Assembly (NCBI RefSeq): GCF_013415885.1
Contig: NZ_CP058910.1
Location: 1,116,001 to 1,180,000 of the forward strand
Direction of reading: 5' to 3'
DNA: 64,000 bases
From: Halosimplex rubrum
GTDB lineage: Archaea; Halobacteriota; Halobacteria; Halobacteriales; Haloarculaceae
The position numbers were made by a program, and so were the translations under genes. Numbering within the stretch: the stretch's first letter is position 1; each line of letters starts with the position of its first letter. The notes below the pieces were generated by a model that was not told the DNA's origin, did no database searches, and saw nothing but the letters and a program-made list of their open reading frames with translations. Positions 42,318 through 51,605 of this stretch are shown piece after piece.

Positions 42318-43009
42318 TTAGCTAATGGAATTGTCATGTCGAAAGATAGTTTAAAGCCGTGAATCGACGGTACCTGGTTCGACGTGATTGAAGCAGTTCG
42401 AGAACGACGACATTCGACGCTTGAGTTCTCGAAAGACGCGTTCGATAGCGGTTCGATTTCCGTGGCGACGCATCTGAAATCGGCGTCCAACTCGTTGGAG
42501 TACGGTTGGTGGTGTTGAACGCCGTCAACGAGAAAGGCAGCGTTTTCGACATCGTGTTTCTGTCACAGTTTGTGGAGGAAGATTTCGGTGAGTACTGTCG
42601 CGGTCGTTAAAATGAGCCGGCCGTGAAGCAGATTGTTGGTCTCGGTGTCTGGAGCGTTCACAAGAGCGACGCTCTTGTGCAGCCAATCAGAACGCCACAG
42701 CCGTTCTGAAGGCGGCGTACAGCCGGAGTTGCTGGTCGTTGATCCGAATCACCGTTTCGTCGAGAGAGGTCTGATTCGGTGATTGACCAAATTCGGGCTG
42801 TAGATCAGATCTCTGGACCAGATCATGGATCTCTTTTCGACTTCGCTCGACGCAGACCTCCGAGTAATTCGACGGTATTCGACAGGAACAGCCCCGAAAC
42901 GTGCGACTAAATACCTAGCGCCATCGCCGGTTCGGATGTCCGCTTGCGCTCCACAAAACTCAGATCAAGCCAGTATATACACCCCACTGAAGCGGCTGAT
43001 CTCTGGCAT
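42318..43009 (-). pseudogene. Decayed IS6-family transposase (haloarchaeal ISH type)
   Basis: Minus-strand pieces in shifting frames follow a haloarchaeal IS6 transposase almost from end to end: MPEISRFSGV (from 43,009), DLSFVERKRTSEPAMALGI, LFLSNTVELLGGL, HDLVQRSDLQPEFGQSPN, LDETVIRINDQQLRLYAAF (first catalytic Asp), TETNNLLHGRLIL, EIFLHKL, ENAAFLVDGVQHH (second Asp), and RHGNRTAIERVFRELKRRMS (catalytic Glu). The end is near 42,318. At least three frameshifts and several stops are present. No terminal inverted repeat was identified. It lies between the priming transferase operon and a transfer-like membrane protein gene. Confidence 0.82.
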
Positions 43010-43072
43010 GAACACAAAGAAATCCGTCGGCCTCACGATTCATGCTTAACTGACCGGAATTATGAAGAATGT

Positions 43073-44260
43073 TCACGAGCGCGTAGATAGCCAGCGGTTC
43101 TCAGTAAGTAGATATCCGGTTGCGAGTGCCAGTGAGGGGATTACTGGTGGCCGATATCCCCACGAATAGTCAATAAATGTCGCAGCGACGATAGCTGTCA
43201 GAACTATTACCGGAACGCCAAGATCACGTGCAACATGTTTCCGGTTCCGGATCAATTTTACAAACCCAGCGAACCCGAACAGTGTAACTGGGAGTAATGT
43301 CACCATATTGATCGCGTTGTGAAGTAGTGAAAAGCGGCCGACAACGGGAAGATAGAATAAAATCGTCTTGAGCGCAGCCATTATTATCATATAATCAATG
43401 TTCACGAGAAGAAATTCAACTGCACCCGTAGCAGCACGGGGAACGTACTCGTAGGTGAAAGTCGGATCGAACTGAACGAGTAGCCCGTCTCGCCAAGATT
43501 TAATGCCTTGTTCAAGGCCCCATGGAATCGTAATTGCGAGTAATGGTACCATGAGAACACCAGCTAAGAGGGCTGAAACACGCCGGTACGGAATAATATC
43601 GTACCCAAGGTCGTACCGACGAGGCAAAAGATCAAAGGTCAACCAGACCACCACGACGGGCAGCCCCTGTGGCTTCGTAAGTGCAAGCCACAAGAGTATT
43701 CCAGCGAGGATGAACTGATTCGCCCGTGAGCGGTGAGTCCTATATCGGTGGAGTTGCCAGAGAGAAAGCGTAATCAAGAAGGTAAACATCACGTCGCTGA
43801 GAAGCCGGGTCGTCCAAGCAAAGTTATCGAGCATCCCGGCCATGAATAGCCCAGCGATGAGCCCGGCAAGTGGTGTGAAGTAGCGCCGTCCGAGATCAAA
43901 GATTAGCACACACGTGGCTGCAGAGAGAAAGATCTGCCATAAGACAACAGCGGTGACCGATCCACCGGCTACTTTGTAGACACCACACATCGGAACCCAA
44001 TAGCCCGAAAACAGTGTCCAGTATGGTCCGAAATCAGAGAGTATTGCGAAAAATCCGCTAAAATCGGCCGGTAACGGTTCACAGAGGCTGAGAAAAGTTT
44101 CCGAACTGGGTACGATTTTATCACCACTCATCTGCCAATAGGTGGCTCTGATAGCGGTTGCTATTACAAATAGCGCCCCATAGGCAGCACCCGTATGCGT
44201 TAAGAGCTCGGCGTTCGCTCGGCCAACGACATCGTCGATAGACATATTCCCCACTCTCAT
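43073..44260 (-). CDS. Polytopic membrane protein, paralog of the gene at 28,915
   Basis: 395 residues with about ten hydrophobic helices and an extracellular loop after helix 1 (KIVPSSETFL). It shares FSGYWVPMCG, NFAWTTRLLSD, FDLLP with RYDL, RFSLLHNA and DYSWGYR with the protein at 28,915-30,126; overall the two are clearly homologous yet diverged. It is more AT-rich than its neighbours and lies next to a transposase remnant. Probably a GT-C-like transferase or polymerase of the surface glycan, by topology and context. ATG 44,260 is used; ATG 44,245 is possible. Confidence 0.75.
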   Translation of the reverse strand: MRVGNMSIDDVVGRANAELLTHTGAAYGALFVIATAIRATYWQMSGDKIVPSSETFLSLCEPLPADFSGFFAILSDFGPYWTLFSGYWVPMCGVYKVAGGSVTAVVLWQIFLSAATCVLIFDLGRRYFTPLAGLIAGLFMAGMLDNFAWTTRLLSDVMFTFLITLSLWQLHRYRTHRSRANQFILAGILLWLALTKPQGLPVVVVWLTFDLLPRRYDLGYDIIPYRRVSALLAGVLMVPLLAITIPWGLEQGIKSWRDGLLVQFDPTFTYEYVPRAATGAVEFLLVNIDYMIIMAALKTILFYLPVVGRFSLLHNAINMVTLLPVTLFGFAGFVKLIRNRKHVARDLGVPVIVLTAIVAATFIDYSWGYRPPVIPSLALATGYLLTENRWLSTRS

Positions 44261-44397
44261 TCTGCTGGTAATTCAATCTGCTGGCAGCTGGTTTCCGTTG
44301 TAGTTTCTCATGTAACAGACGAAAGTGTTACAGAGACGATCTGCTACATAAGACTACGGACTACTGCCGGATTCATGAGGACCTGACTACGCGGGAT

Positions 44398-45405
44398 TTA
44401 CGCCTCGTCACCGTCGCGGTCGTCGCCGCCGTCGCTGACGGCGGGCGCCCGCTGGGCGGCCTCGCGACTCGGGGGTTCGACCTGCTCGACGATGTCTTCG
44501 ACCACGTCCTCGGGCGTCACGTCGCTCAGGTCAGCCTCGGTCGAGAGGACGAGCCGGTGGGCGAGGATCGGTTCGACCAGCGCCTTCACGTCGTCGGGGA
44601 TGACGTAATCGCGACCGTGGATGGCGGCCCGAGCCTTCGAGGTGTTGAGGAAGGCCAGCGACGCGCGCGGCGAGGCGCCGTGAGTGGTGTCCGGCGACTC
44701 CCGGGAGGCCGCCACCAGATCGAGGATGTAGTCGTTGACGCTCTCGTCGATGTACACGTCCTCGACGACCGCCTGCGCAGAGAGGATGTCGTCGCGGTCG
44801 ACGACCTGCTCGGCGGAGTCGGGGCCCATCTCGGGCTCGGAGTCGAAGCGATTCAGGAGCTCGGACTCCTCGTCGCGGTCGGGCAGCCCCACGGTGAGTT
44901 TCAGGTCGAAGCGGTCGCGCTGGGCCTCGGGGAGCTCGAAGGTGCCCTCCATCTCGATGGGGTTCTGCGTCGCGATGACGATAAACGGCGTCGGGAGTTC
45001 GAGGGTGTCGCCCTCGACGGTGACGTGACGTTCCTGCATCGCCTCCAGGAGGGCCGACTGGGTCTTGGCGGTCGCGCGGTTGATCTCGTCGGCGACGACG
45101 ACGTTGGCGAAGACGGGGCCGCGCCGGAGTTCGAACTCGCCGGACTGCTCGCGGTAGACGTAGGTGCCGGTGATGTCTGCGGGGAGGATGTCCGGCGTCA
45201 TCTGGACGCGGTTGTAGTTGAGCCCGGTCGCCCGCGCGAAGAGGTTCGCGACCGTCGTCTTCGCGACGCCGGGGACGCCTTCGAGGAGGACGTGCCCGCG
45301 GGTGAGCATCGCGATGGTCAACCCCTCGACGGCGTGGTCGTTGCCGATGAGGACGGATCCGGCCTCCTCACGGATGGCCTCGTAGAGGGCGGCGGGCTCA
45401 GTCAT
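44398..45405 (-). CDS. moxR: MoxR-family AAA ATPase
   Basis: 335 residues. Walker A is GVPGVAKTTV, with Ala where Gly is usual. Walker B is VVVADEINRA, sensor 1 lies in VIATQNPIEMEGTFELPEAQ, and an arginine finger (RFDLK) and a lid domain with the SPRAS segment follow. MoxR ATPases act as chaperones with DUF58 and VWA partners. The C-terminal tail is acidic and low-complexity. It is the last gene of an operon with a DUF4350 protein (overlap of eight bases) and a DUF4129 protein, divergent from a DUF58 gene. Confidence 0.93.
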   Translation of the reverse strand: MTEPAALYEAIREEAGSVLIGNDHAVEGLTIAMLTRGHVLLEGVPGVAKTTVANLFARATGLNYNRVQMTPDILPADITGTYVYREQSGEFELRRGPVFANVVVADEINRATAKTQSALLEAMQERHVTVEGDTLELPTPFIVIATQNPIEMEGTFELPEAQRDRFDLKLTVGLPDRDEESELLNRFDSEPEMGPDSAEQVVDRDDILSAQAVVEDVYIDESVNDYILDLVAASRESPDTTHGASPRASLAFLNTSKARAAIHGRDYVIPDDVKALVEPILAHRLVLSTEADLSDVTPEDVVEDIVEQVEPPSREAAQRAPAVSDGGDDRDGDEA

Positions 45406-46495
45406 CGTTCCGTGGTCCCTCCCGCTGGCGTATAATCGCTTCTGTTACGCGGTCGGCGTACTCCTCGTCCCAGTCGGGGTGACGGTCCTCGATGAGCGCC
45501 TTGACAGCGGCCTCGTCGAGCGTGATATCGTCGATATCGAACTCGTCGCCGTCGCGACCGAGCGCGGACTCCGCGGCCGCGAACAGCCGCCCGCGGTTGA
45601 CGTACGTGCCGAAGGCGCCGAAGGCGAGGACGCTGACCAGTAGCTGGAGCGGCGCGTTGGTGCGGACGGTGATCAGGGCGTAGACGAGCGGCGGCAGCGA
45701 CGAGTGCTGGGAGTAGTCCAGCAGGACGTGTTCCCGGCCGTCGAGCAGCGCCGCGAGGAAGGCCTGATTCCCCTCGCGGTCGAGCATCGCGTTCGTGAAG
45801 GCGCTCGGGTCACTGACGGCGACGATGTGGCCCTCGCCTTCCGGTTCGACGGTCGCGACCGGGAGCGACCCGAACGGTTCGCCGGTGTCGTAGGTCTCGT
45901 TGCCGTTCGAATCGAGGTACGCGACGGTCGAACTGTTGATCAGCGGCGTCACGTCGCTCTCGTTGAACGAGGGTGCGTCGCTCGGTTCGAGAGCCGTCCC
46001 GTCGTTGAGCGTGACCGACTCGACACCCTCGGTCAGGTTGTGGTCGGAGACGTTGTTCGCGACCGGCAACTGGGGTCCGCGGTAGTTGTTCTGGTCGTCG
46101 CGGAGCTGGGTGCCGTTCACGCGGACGCTCGACCCGACGGCATCGAGATAGGGGTCGGTCGCGTTCGGGCTCTCGCCGGCGACGACGAGCGTCCCGCCCC
46201 GGGAGACGAACGATTGGACCTGCGCGGCTTCCCCGTCGGTCGGTTCGCTCGGCGCGAGGACGACGGCGAGCGACTCACCGGCCGAGAGTTCGCCGTAGCG
46301 GTCGGTCGTCGTCGCCAGGTCGACCTCGGCCGACTCGCTCGCGCTCGTCCGGAGCGTGTCGGCGCCGTCCCACTCGCCATTGTACGGGCCGTACGCGGCT
46401 GACGAGGTGGTCATCGCGCCGACTAAGGCGAGGTTCACCGCGACCAGGAGCACGAGTACGGCCACCCGCGGGTAGTCGTAGTCGTCGAACGCCAT
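45398..46495 (-). CDS. DUF4350-type membrane protein
   Basis: 365 residues. An N-terminal helix (VAVLVLLVAVNLALVGAM) is followed by a large extracytoplasmic domain of GATase-like fold (LAVVLAPSEPTDGEAAQV, FVSRGGTLVVAGES, DPSAFTNAMLDREGNQAFL) and a second helix near residue 280 (LLVSVLAFGAFGTYV) with a cytoplasmic tail. DUF4350 proteins accompany MoxR and DUF4129 genes. Four bases separate it from the DUF4129 gene and eight bases overlap with moxR. Role: a scaffold for the MoxR system at the membrane, by genetic context. Confidence 0.85.
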   Translation of the reverse strand: MAFDDYDYPRVAVLVLLVAVNLALVGAMTTSSAAYGPYNGEWDGADTLRTSASESAEVDLATTTDRYGELSAGESLAVVLAPSEPTDGEAAQVQSFVSRGGTLVVAGESPNATDPYLDAVGSSVRVNGTQLRDDQNNYRGPQLPVANNVSDHNLTEGVESVTLNDGTALEPSDAPSFNESDVTPLINSSTVAYLDSNGNETYDTGEPFGSLPVATVEPEGEGHIVAVSDPSAFTNAMLDREGNQAFLAALLDGREHVLLDYSQHSSLPPLVYALITVRTNAPLQLLVSVLAFGAFGTYVNRGRLFAAAESALGRDGDEFDIDDITLDEAAVKALIEDRHPDWDEEYADRVTEAIIRQREGPRNDD

Positions 46496-46498
46496 CGG

Positions 46499-48661
46499 TC
46501 AGTCGCTCCCTCCCGGGGTGGTTCCCGTGGACTCGTCGACGAACGAGTCGACGGTTTCGATCGTCGACCGCGCTGCGTCGGTTCCGACCCCCTCGGCGGC
46601 GTATGCGACCTGCTCGTAGCGTTCGGTCACCGCCCGGAGCGTCTCCAGCGTCTCCTCGTCCACGTCGGCGGCCTCGCAGTCGCGGTAGAACTCCCAGTGG
46701 GTGCGGCCGTCGCCCGGGACGGCGTTGCGCCGTTCGATCCGGTCTCTGAGTGCCGCGTATCCGACGCGGATCGCGGTCTCGGGGTCGGATCCCAGTTGCT
46801 CGCGTGCCGCCGCGAGAAGCGATGTCGTGTCTTCGTCGCTACGTCCGACCTGCCCCGTCGAGACCATCGGTTCGTCCAACCCGTCGCCTCCCGCTTCGCC
46901 GCCGCCGGCTTCCCAGGGGCGGCGACGCGCGAGGAGCGCACCGCCGCCGAGCGCGATGACCAGAGCTGCGAGTCCGCCGAGCAGGACGGGCTGGCCGCTC
47001 GTCCGCACGGTGAGAGAGTCGGTGGCCCGCGAGGGGGCGAGGTTGCTGCCGGTGTCTTGGTACGACGCTTCGACGCCGATCGTTCGCGATCCACCGAGGA
47101 GCCCCCCGTCGAGTTGTGCGCTCGGCACGGCGACCGCCGTCGCGAACGACCCGTTCGCGGTCGTCTCCGTCGTCGCGACCGACGTGCCGTTGACCGCGAT
47201 GTCGGCGGTCTGGTTGGGGATCCCGCCGCCGTTCAGCCGCGAGAACCGCCCGGACACGCGCACCGTCTGTCCGTCAACGTCGGTCGCTGCCGCCGACAGG
47301 TTCGTCCCGAGTTCGACGATGTCTACCGTCGTGTTCGCGCTCGTGCTGGCCAGTGTCCTGTCTTCGAGCGGCACGAGCACGCGGACCGTCCGTTCGCCGT
47401 CGGCGACCGAACTCGAAAGTGGCTCGGAGGCGTCGAATCGACCTGTTTCGTCGGTCTCGTTGCGCGCGAACACCTGTCCGCCGACGAGGATCACGTAGGG
47501 GGCGTCCGGAACACCCGTCCCCTCGACGCTCACCCAGCCGCTCACCATGAGTCGGTCGTCGTAGCTGAGCGACTCCGGCTCGGCGGTCACTTCCGCGTGC
47601 GGCGTTTCCCGCGTGAATTTCACGTTCAGCCGCTCGCTCACGGGGGCGTGTGCGGAGTCGTTTTCGGGAACGTACGCCACGGTCACGCTACTGGTGTTCG
47701 CCGAGACCAGCGCCGGTCGGTAGCTGACAGCGAACGAGCCGTTCGGCCCGGTCGTCGCTTCGAGAGTTTGGTTGCCCGCGGTGACGTTGAGCGTTCCGTT
47801 CTCGACTCCCGACCCGTTCGCGGTGACCGAGCCCCTGATCGACAGCGGGTCCGAGAACGACGCCGTCCGCGAGTGCTCCGCGACGGTCAGGTCGGTCGAG
47901 ACGAACGTCTGATCGCGGACGGTTTCCTGTCTCGTCGTGACGTTCCCGACGCTCTCGTTGATCGAAGCACGTGTCGTCGTGAAGTTCCGGTTCGAGAGGT
48001 TGCTGAGCCGCTGGTACCGTCGGTTGAGCCGGGTCCCGCTCTCGTTGACTGCGCCGGCGAGCCGCGAGAGCCGGTGGGCGCTTCGGTAGATCTGCGTCTC
48101 GTCGACCGGCGACGGTTTGTCGCTGCCCGCCTCGTACTCGCTCAGGTCTGGCCGCGTCCGGGCATCGGCCAACTCCACCGCGGTGTACTCCGCGTCCCGA
48201 AACGCTTCGTAGCGGTCGTGGACCCGATTGTATCGGTCCAGCGAGTCGATAAACGTGGCCTGCGCTTCGAGCATCCGTCGGTAGGCGATCGTTTGTTCCG
48301 TGTTACCGGTCTGGTTGGCGACCGACGAATACTGCTGCAGGAGCGACTGGTACTCCGTTCCGTTGACCCGTTCGCGGGCCTGTTCGATGTCGCCGCTGCT
48401 GAGATTGACGGCGCCGCTTCGGGCCCGTTCGGCGAGGCGCTGGGCAAGTTGTTGCTCGACCGCGCTCAGGCTCCCCTCGCTCCCGACTTCGGCGGGGTCA
48501 ACCTGTTTCGGCTCGCCGACACTTCCCGTCGATCCGAGGCCGGAGATGCCGGCTACGGGAGCGATAGCCCCAACCACCAGTCCGACGACGAGTATCGCGA
48601 CCCCGAGGGCCACGAGCGCCCGCGAGAGCCCGTCGTCTGGGAGGAGGGCGGGGCGGTTCAT
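46499..48661 (-). CDS. DUF4129 domain membrane protein
   Basis: 720 residues from ATG 48,661 (a TATA box is centred 28 bases upstream). Helix 1 is ALVALGVAILVVGLVVGAI. A helical coiled segment follows (residues about 60-240: EQQLAQRLAERARSG and similar), then several Ig/CARDB-like beta domains with repeated NGSFA and VNGT strands, a second helix (VLLGGLAALVIALGGGALL) and a C-terminal DUF4129 segment (AIRVGYAALRDRIERRNAVP, RTHWEFYRDCEA). The long open frame continues upstream of 48,661 as the shadow of the DUF58 gene. Transglutaminase-like partners are often present in bacteria; here the beta domains may bind envelope components. Confidence 0.87.
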   Translation of the reverse strand: MNRPALLPDDGLSRALVALGVAILVVGLVVGAIAPVAGISGLGSTGSVGEPKQVDPAEVGSEGSLSAVEQQLAQRLAERARSGAVNLSSGDIEQARERVNGTEYQSLLQQYSSVANQTGNTEQTIAYRRMLEAQATFIDSLDRYNRVHDRYEAFRDAEYTAVELADARTRPDLSEYEAGSDKPSPVDETQIYRSAHRLSRLAGAVNESGTRLNRRYQRLSNLSNRNFTTTRASINESVGNVTTRQETVRDQTFVSTDLTVAEHSRTASFSDPLSIRGSVTANGSGVENGTLNVTAGNQTLEATTGPNGSFAVSYRPALVSANTSSVTVAYVPENDSAHAPVSERLNVKFTRETPHAEVTAEPESLSYDDRLMVSGWVSVEGTGVPDAPYVILVGGQVFARNETDETGRFDASEPLSSSVADGERTVRVLVPLEDRTLASTSANTTVDIVELGTNLSAAATDVDGQTVRVSGRFSRLNGGGIPNQTADIAVNGTSVATTETTANGSFATAVAVPSAQLDGGLLGGSRTIGVEASYQDTGSNLAPSRATDSLTVRTSGQPVLLGGLAALVIALGGGALLARRRPWEAGGGEAGGDGLDEPMVSTGQVGRSDEDTTSLLAAAREQLGSDPETAIRVGYAALRDRIERRNAVPGDGRTHWEFYRDCEAADVDEETLETLRAVTERYEQVAYAAEGVGTDAARSTIETVDSFVDESTGTTPGGSD

Positions 48662-48683
48662 ACCCCGGTGTATCCCGCCGGCG

Positions 48684-48693
48684 GATTTAATCC
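48684..48693 (-). promoter_or_regulatory. TATA box of the DUF4129-DUF4350-moxR operon
   Basis: GGATTAAATC on the minus strand, centred 28 bases before the ATG at 48,661. It supports that start and a leaderless mRNA. Confidence 0.5.
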
Positions 48694-48770
48694 CTTCCTC
48701 TCTGGCTGAAACGCCCTGTGATCTCGCTGGACAACAGTAGCTTGAATGTGGTCGGTCCGCTCGCTCCGGT

Positions 48771-50198
48771 ATGGATCCGACGCCCCGGTTCTGGTCGATG
48801 GCCGGTATCGGTGCTCTGCTGGCGGTGTTGGGCGTGGTCTTCGCCCGGCCGGAGCCCGTCGTCGGTGCCGCCGGGGTCGGGGCGATCGTTCTTTCGCGCC
48901 AGTATGCGTTTCTGCGGGATATCCGGCAGCTCGACGACGACATCTCGGTCGAGATGACGACCGATGCGCGGTTCGTCAATCGCGACGACCGAATGGAGAT
49001 CACACTCACGGTCTCCGTCCCATCGAGAACTCCGATACCGCTGTCGGTCACGGCTGGGATGCCCGTTATCGCTGGGAGCGTCGACCGCGACGATCGGACG
49101 GTTATACTCGATGCCGGCGATGAGTCGGCAACGACCACGTTTTCGGCGGAGTGGCCAGTAGTTGGTCGAACAACGATTCCGGAACCGACTGTCTCCGTCG
49201 TCGATACGTACGGGATGTTCACCGAGTCGGTCCAGCGTGGGTCAGAGACCGGGGTACAGGTCGAACCACGACAGCCGCGGAACATCCACGTCGGCGAGGG
49301 TGGTGACGCGGTGGCAGCGCCGTTCGGTGGACATCGAACGGACCAGTACGGGCAGGGGACCGACCCCGCGGAACTGCGTGAGTACATGCCCGGTGACTCC
49401 GTGAGCAACATTGACTGGAAGGCGACTGCGAGGTTGGCGTACCCGCATGTTCGACAGTACGAAGTCGAAAGCGACCGACAGACCGTGCTGGTGATGGATC
49501 ATCGGAGTCGGATGGGCGAAGGTCCCGAGGGCGAGACAAAGTTCGACTACCTCCGAGAGGTTGCGCTGACAATCGCAACTGCCGCGGAATCAGCCGACGA
49601 TCCGCTCGGTTTCTATGCCGTGGGTGACAAGGGCCTGACCGTTGAAGAGCGACCGTCGACCGCATCGGACCACTACCGAGACGTTCAAACGTTGTTACAC
49701 GATCTCGAACCGACTACGAGTAGTGCAGTGAGCCGGGGTCAACTACAGACAGGGAGAATGCTTGCAGCGAGGCGTACAGCGACTACTATTGAGAATGACG
49801 ACTCGGCTTTCGGTCGGATGCTTCGGCCATATCTCAGTACGGCGGAGCAATATGTTCGCAAGATAGACGATAATCCGCTGTTTGGCACGATGCACACCTA
49901 TATTAACCGGCTTGGAAGCGATCACTGGGTGCTACTGTTTACTGATGATAGTGATCGGGCAGGCCTTCGAGAGACAATCCGGGTAGCCCGGTCGAATGGC
50001 AATCATGTCGTCTGTTTCCTTTCGCCCACTGTCCTCTACGAGACTGGGAGTCTAGCCGACCTGGACGATGCTTATGACCAGTACAGCAATTTCGAATCGT
50101 TCCGGCGGGAACTCGCTCGGATGGAGCAGGTGGCCGCCTACGAGGTCGGACCCGGCAGGCGGTTGTCGGCATTGCTCTCGGATGATCGACGGCGGTAA
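48771..50198 (+). CDS. DUF58 domain protein
   Basis: 475 residues. Two N-terminal hydrophobic segments (GIGALLAVLGVVFARPE, VVGAAGVGAIVLSRQ) precede a beta domain of about 150 residues and then the DUF58 signature AELREYMPGDSVSNIDWKAT with a VWA-like domain (TVLVMDHRSRMGEGPEGETK carries the MIDAS-like DxSxx position, here DHRSR). DUF58 proteins work with MoxR chaperones. The gene is divergent from the DUF4129 operon and is followed by three small membrane-protein genes. From about 49,700 the composition drops to a lower GC, possibly reflecting local recombination. Confidence 0.9.
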   Translation: MDPTPRFWSMAGIGALLAVLGVVFARPEPVVGAAGVGAIVLSRQYAFLRDIRQLDDDISVEMTTDARFVNRDDRMEITLTVSVPSRTPIPLSVTAGMPVIAGSVDRDDRTVILDAGDESATTTFSAEWPVVGRTTIPEPTVSVVDTYGMFTESVQRGSETGVQVEPRQPRNIHVGEGGDAVAAPFGGHRTDQYGQGTDPAELREYMPGDSVSNIDWKATARLAYPHVRQYEVESDRQTVLVMDHRSRMGEGPEGETKFDYLREVALTIATAAESADDPLGFYAVGDKGLTVEERPSTASDHYRDVQTLLHDLEPTTSSAVSRGQLQTGRMLAARRTATTIENDDSAFGRMLRPYLSTAEQYVRKIDDNPLFGTMHTYINRLGSDHWVLLFTDDSDRAGLRETIRVARSNGNHVVCFLSPTVLYETGSLADLDDAYDQYSNFESFRRELARMEQVAAYEVGPGRRLSALLSDDRRR

Positions 50199-50238
50199 TT
50201 CCAGAAAGTTGAAATCCGACGGGTGTCGAGTTACGTCG

Positions 50239-50661
50239 ATGACAGCGTCCACCGGGCCCTCTCCTCGCCGTCGCGCCGCCGGCGAGGGCAGGTCCGACCC
50301 CGCTCCGGTTGCCGGTGCGGCAGAGATGTGGTCGGCCGTTGCCGCCGTCTTCGTCGCCCACTTCGCCTTACTCATCGCCAACCCTTTTGACGGCCTGAGT
50401 CTCCTGGCTGTCGAAGGAGGGTTGGTTATTCTTGTCGCCGCCGTCACGTTCCTCTCTGGGGACCGTTCGACCGGCCCCGTCGCCGCCCTGTGTCTAACCT
50501 GGGTTGCCGCAGTTAGCGGAACGTGGGCACTGACCCGTCTCTGGGACCTGTGGCTTGCCACCCTCGGAATCACCGCGCTCGTCGTGCTCGCTGTTTACGC
50601 GCTCCACCGCATTGAACTCGTCGCGCTTGGACTCGTGGAGGTAGCCGATGAGCATGAGTGA
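50239..50661 (+). CDS. Small membrane protein of the DUF58 operon
   Basis: 140 residues from ATG 50,239. An Ala/Gly/Arg-rich N-terminus is followed by four hydrophobic helices (MWSAVAAVFVAHFALLIA, LAVEGGLVILVAAVTFL, VAALCLTWVAAVSGTW, LWLATLGITALVVLAVY) and a short acidic tail. The stop lies 14 bases inside the next gene's start. It is always seen by me only in context with the DUF58 gene; no function can be named. A transmembrane accessory factor of the MoxR system is an inference from position. Confidence 0.75.
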   Translation: MTASTGPSPRRRAAGEGRSDPAPVAGAAEMWSAVAAVFVAHFALLIANPFDGLSLLAVEGGLVILVAAVTFLSGDRSTGPVAALCLTWVAAVSGTWALTRLWDLWLATLGITALVVLAVYALHRIELVALGLVEVADEHE

Positions 50662-51520
50662 GATTGCCGAAGAGACAGTGTCGACCGATGTCTCCGAGAC
50701 CGAGCGATTACGGGGCGAACTCGCAGTCCTCCGTGAGGAGAACGAACGGCTGCGCGCGGAGTACGTTCGCGCGCGACAGTCCCAGTACCGCCAGAGTGCC
50801 ACGACGCTGGTTCTCGTTGGCGTCTTGGTACTCGCGGCAGGGGCGGTTGTCGCGAGCGCGCGGACGGTGCTGGTCGCGCTCGGCGGGACCGGCGTCTTTC
50901 TGGGAGTGCTGATCTACTTCCTGACGCCCGAGCAGTTCATCTCTGCGTCCGTAGGCGAGGCCGTCTATGCCTCGCTGGCGCGCAATGAGTCACAGGCTGT
51001 GACGGAGCTGGGGCTGACCGACGAGCGTGTCTATGTGCCTCGTGGGGCCGGCGAAAGCGGCGGGGTCTCGGACGTGCGCCTGTTCGTTCCACAGCATCCC
51101 GAGTACGAGGTGCCCGCGGAGGCGGCGCTGGACGACCGGTTTGTCGTGGTCGACGATCCCAAGGGTCGCGGGATGGCACTGCGGCCGAGTGCCGCAGATC
51201 TGTATGCCGATCTCGAAGACGCGGTGAGCGGCGAGCCCAGCGAGGAGGTCGGGGAGCTGGCGCGGGAACTGAGTGACGCGCTGGTCGAGGAGTTCGAGCT
51301 CGTCGAGAGTGCGTGGGCCGAGACGGTCGGCGAGAGCCGGGTCGCGGTACGCGTCTCCGGGAGTGCAATGGGCGGAGTCGACCGATTCGACCATCCCGTC
51401 GCGTCGTTGCTGGGCGTGAGTGTCGCGCGGGCCGTCGAAGAAGCGACGGCGGCCGAGACCGTAGAAGATGGGGACGAGTTCGTGGTAACGTGCTCGTGGA
51501 TGGTGGACGAAACCGATTGA
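50648..51520 (+). CDS. Membrane protein with coiled-coil and cytoplasmic domain
   Basis: 290 residues. An N-terminal coiled coil (RLRGELAVLREENERLRAEY) is followed by two helices (LVLVGVLVLAAGAVVASA, LVALGGTGVFLGVLIYFL) and a soluble alpha/beta domain (YVPRGAGESGGVSDVRLFV, GVDRFDHPVASLLGVSVARA). The start overlaps the preceding gene by 14 bases. Haloarchaeal families with this build occur in the DUF58 locus; no biochemical role is known to me. It probably tethers a regulatory domain to the membrane. Confidence 0.75.
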   Translation: MSMSEIAEETVSTDVSETERLRGELAVLREENERLRAEYVRARQSQYRQSATTLVLVGVLVLAAGAVVASARTVLVALGGTGVFLGVLIYFLTPEQFISASVGEAVYASLARNESQAVTELGLTDERVYVPRGAGESGGVSDVRLFVPQHPEYEVPAEAALDDRFVVVDDPKGRGMALRPSAADLYADLEDAVSGEPSEEVGELARELSDALVEEFELVESAWAETVGESRVAVRVSGSAMGGVDRFDHPVASLLGVSVARAVEEATAAETVEDGDEFVVTCSWMVDETD

Positions 51521-51605
51521 GGCGGATGACCAAAGAGATCTGGGCGAATGAACTGCGTGACCGATACTTCTTAACGTGCAGGTCGACAACCCGGCAGTAG
51601 TGGCG

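Noticed and set aside
46697-48709. Plus-strand reading frame of about 670 codons
   Set aside because: Antisense shadow of the DUF4129 gene; its residue composition is dominated by Arg, Val and Asp without domains.
48662-49411. N-terminal extension of the DUF4129 frame by 250 codons
   Set aside because: It lies antisense to the DUF58 gene, and a TATA box with correct spacing supports ATG 48,661.
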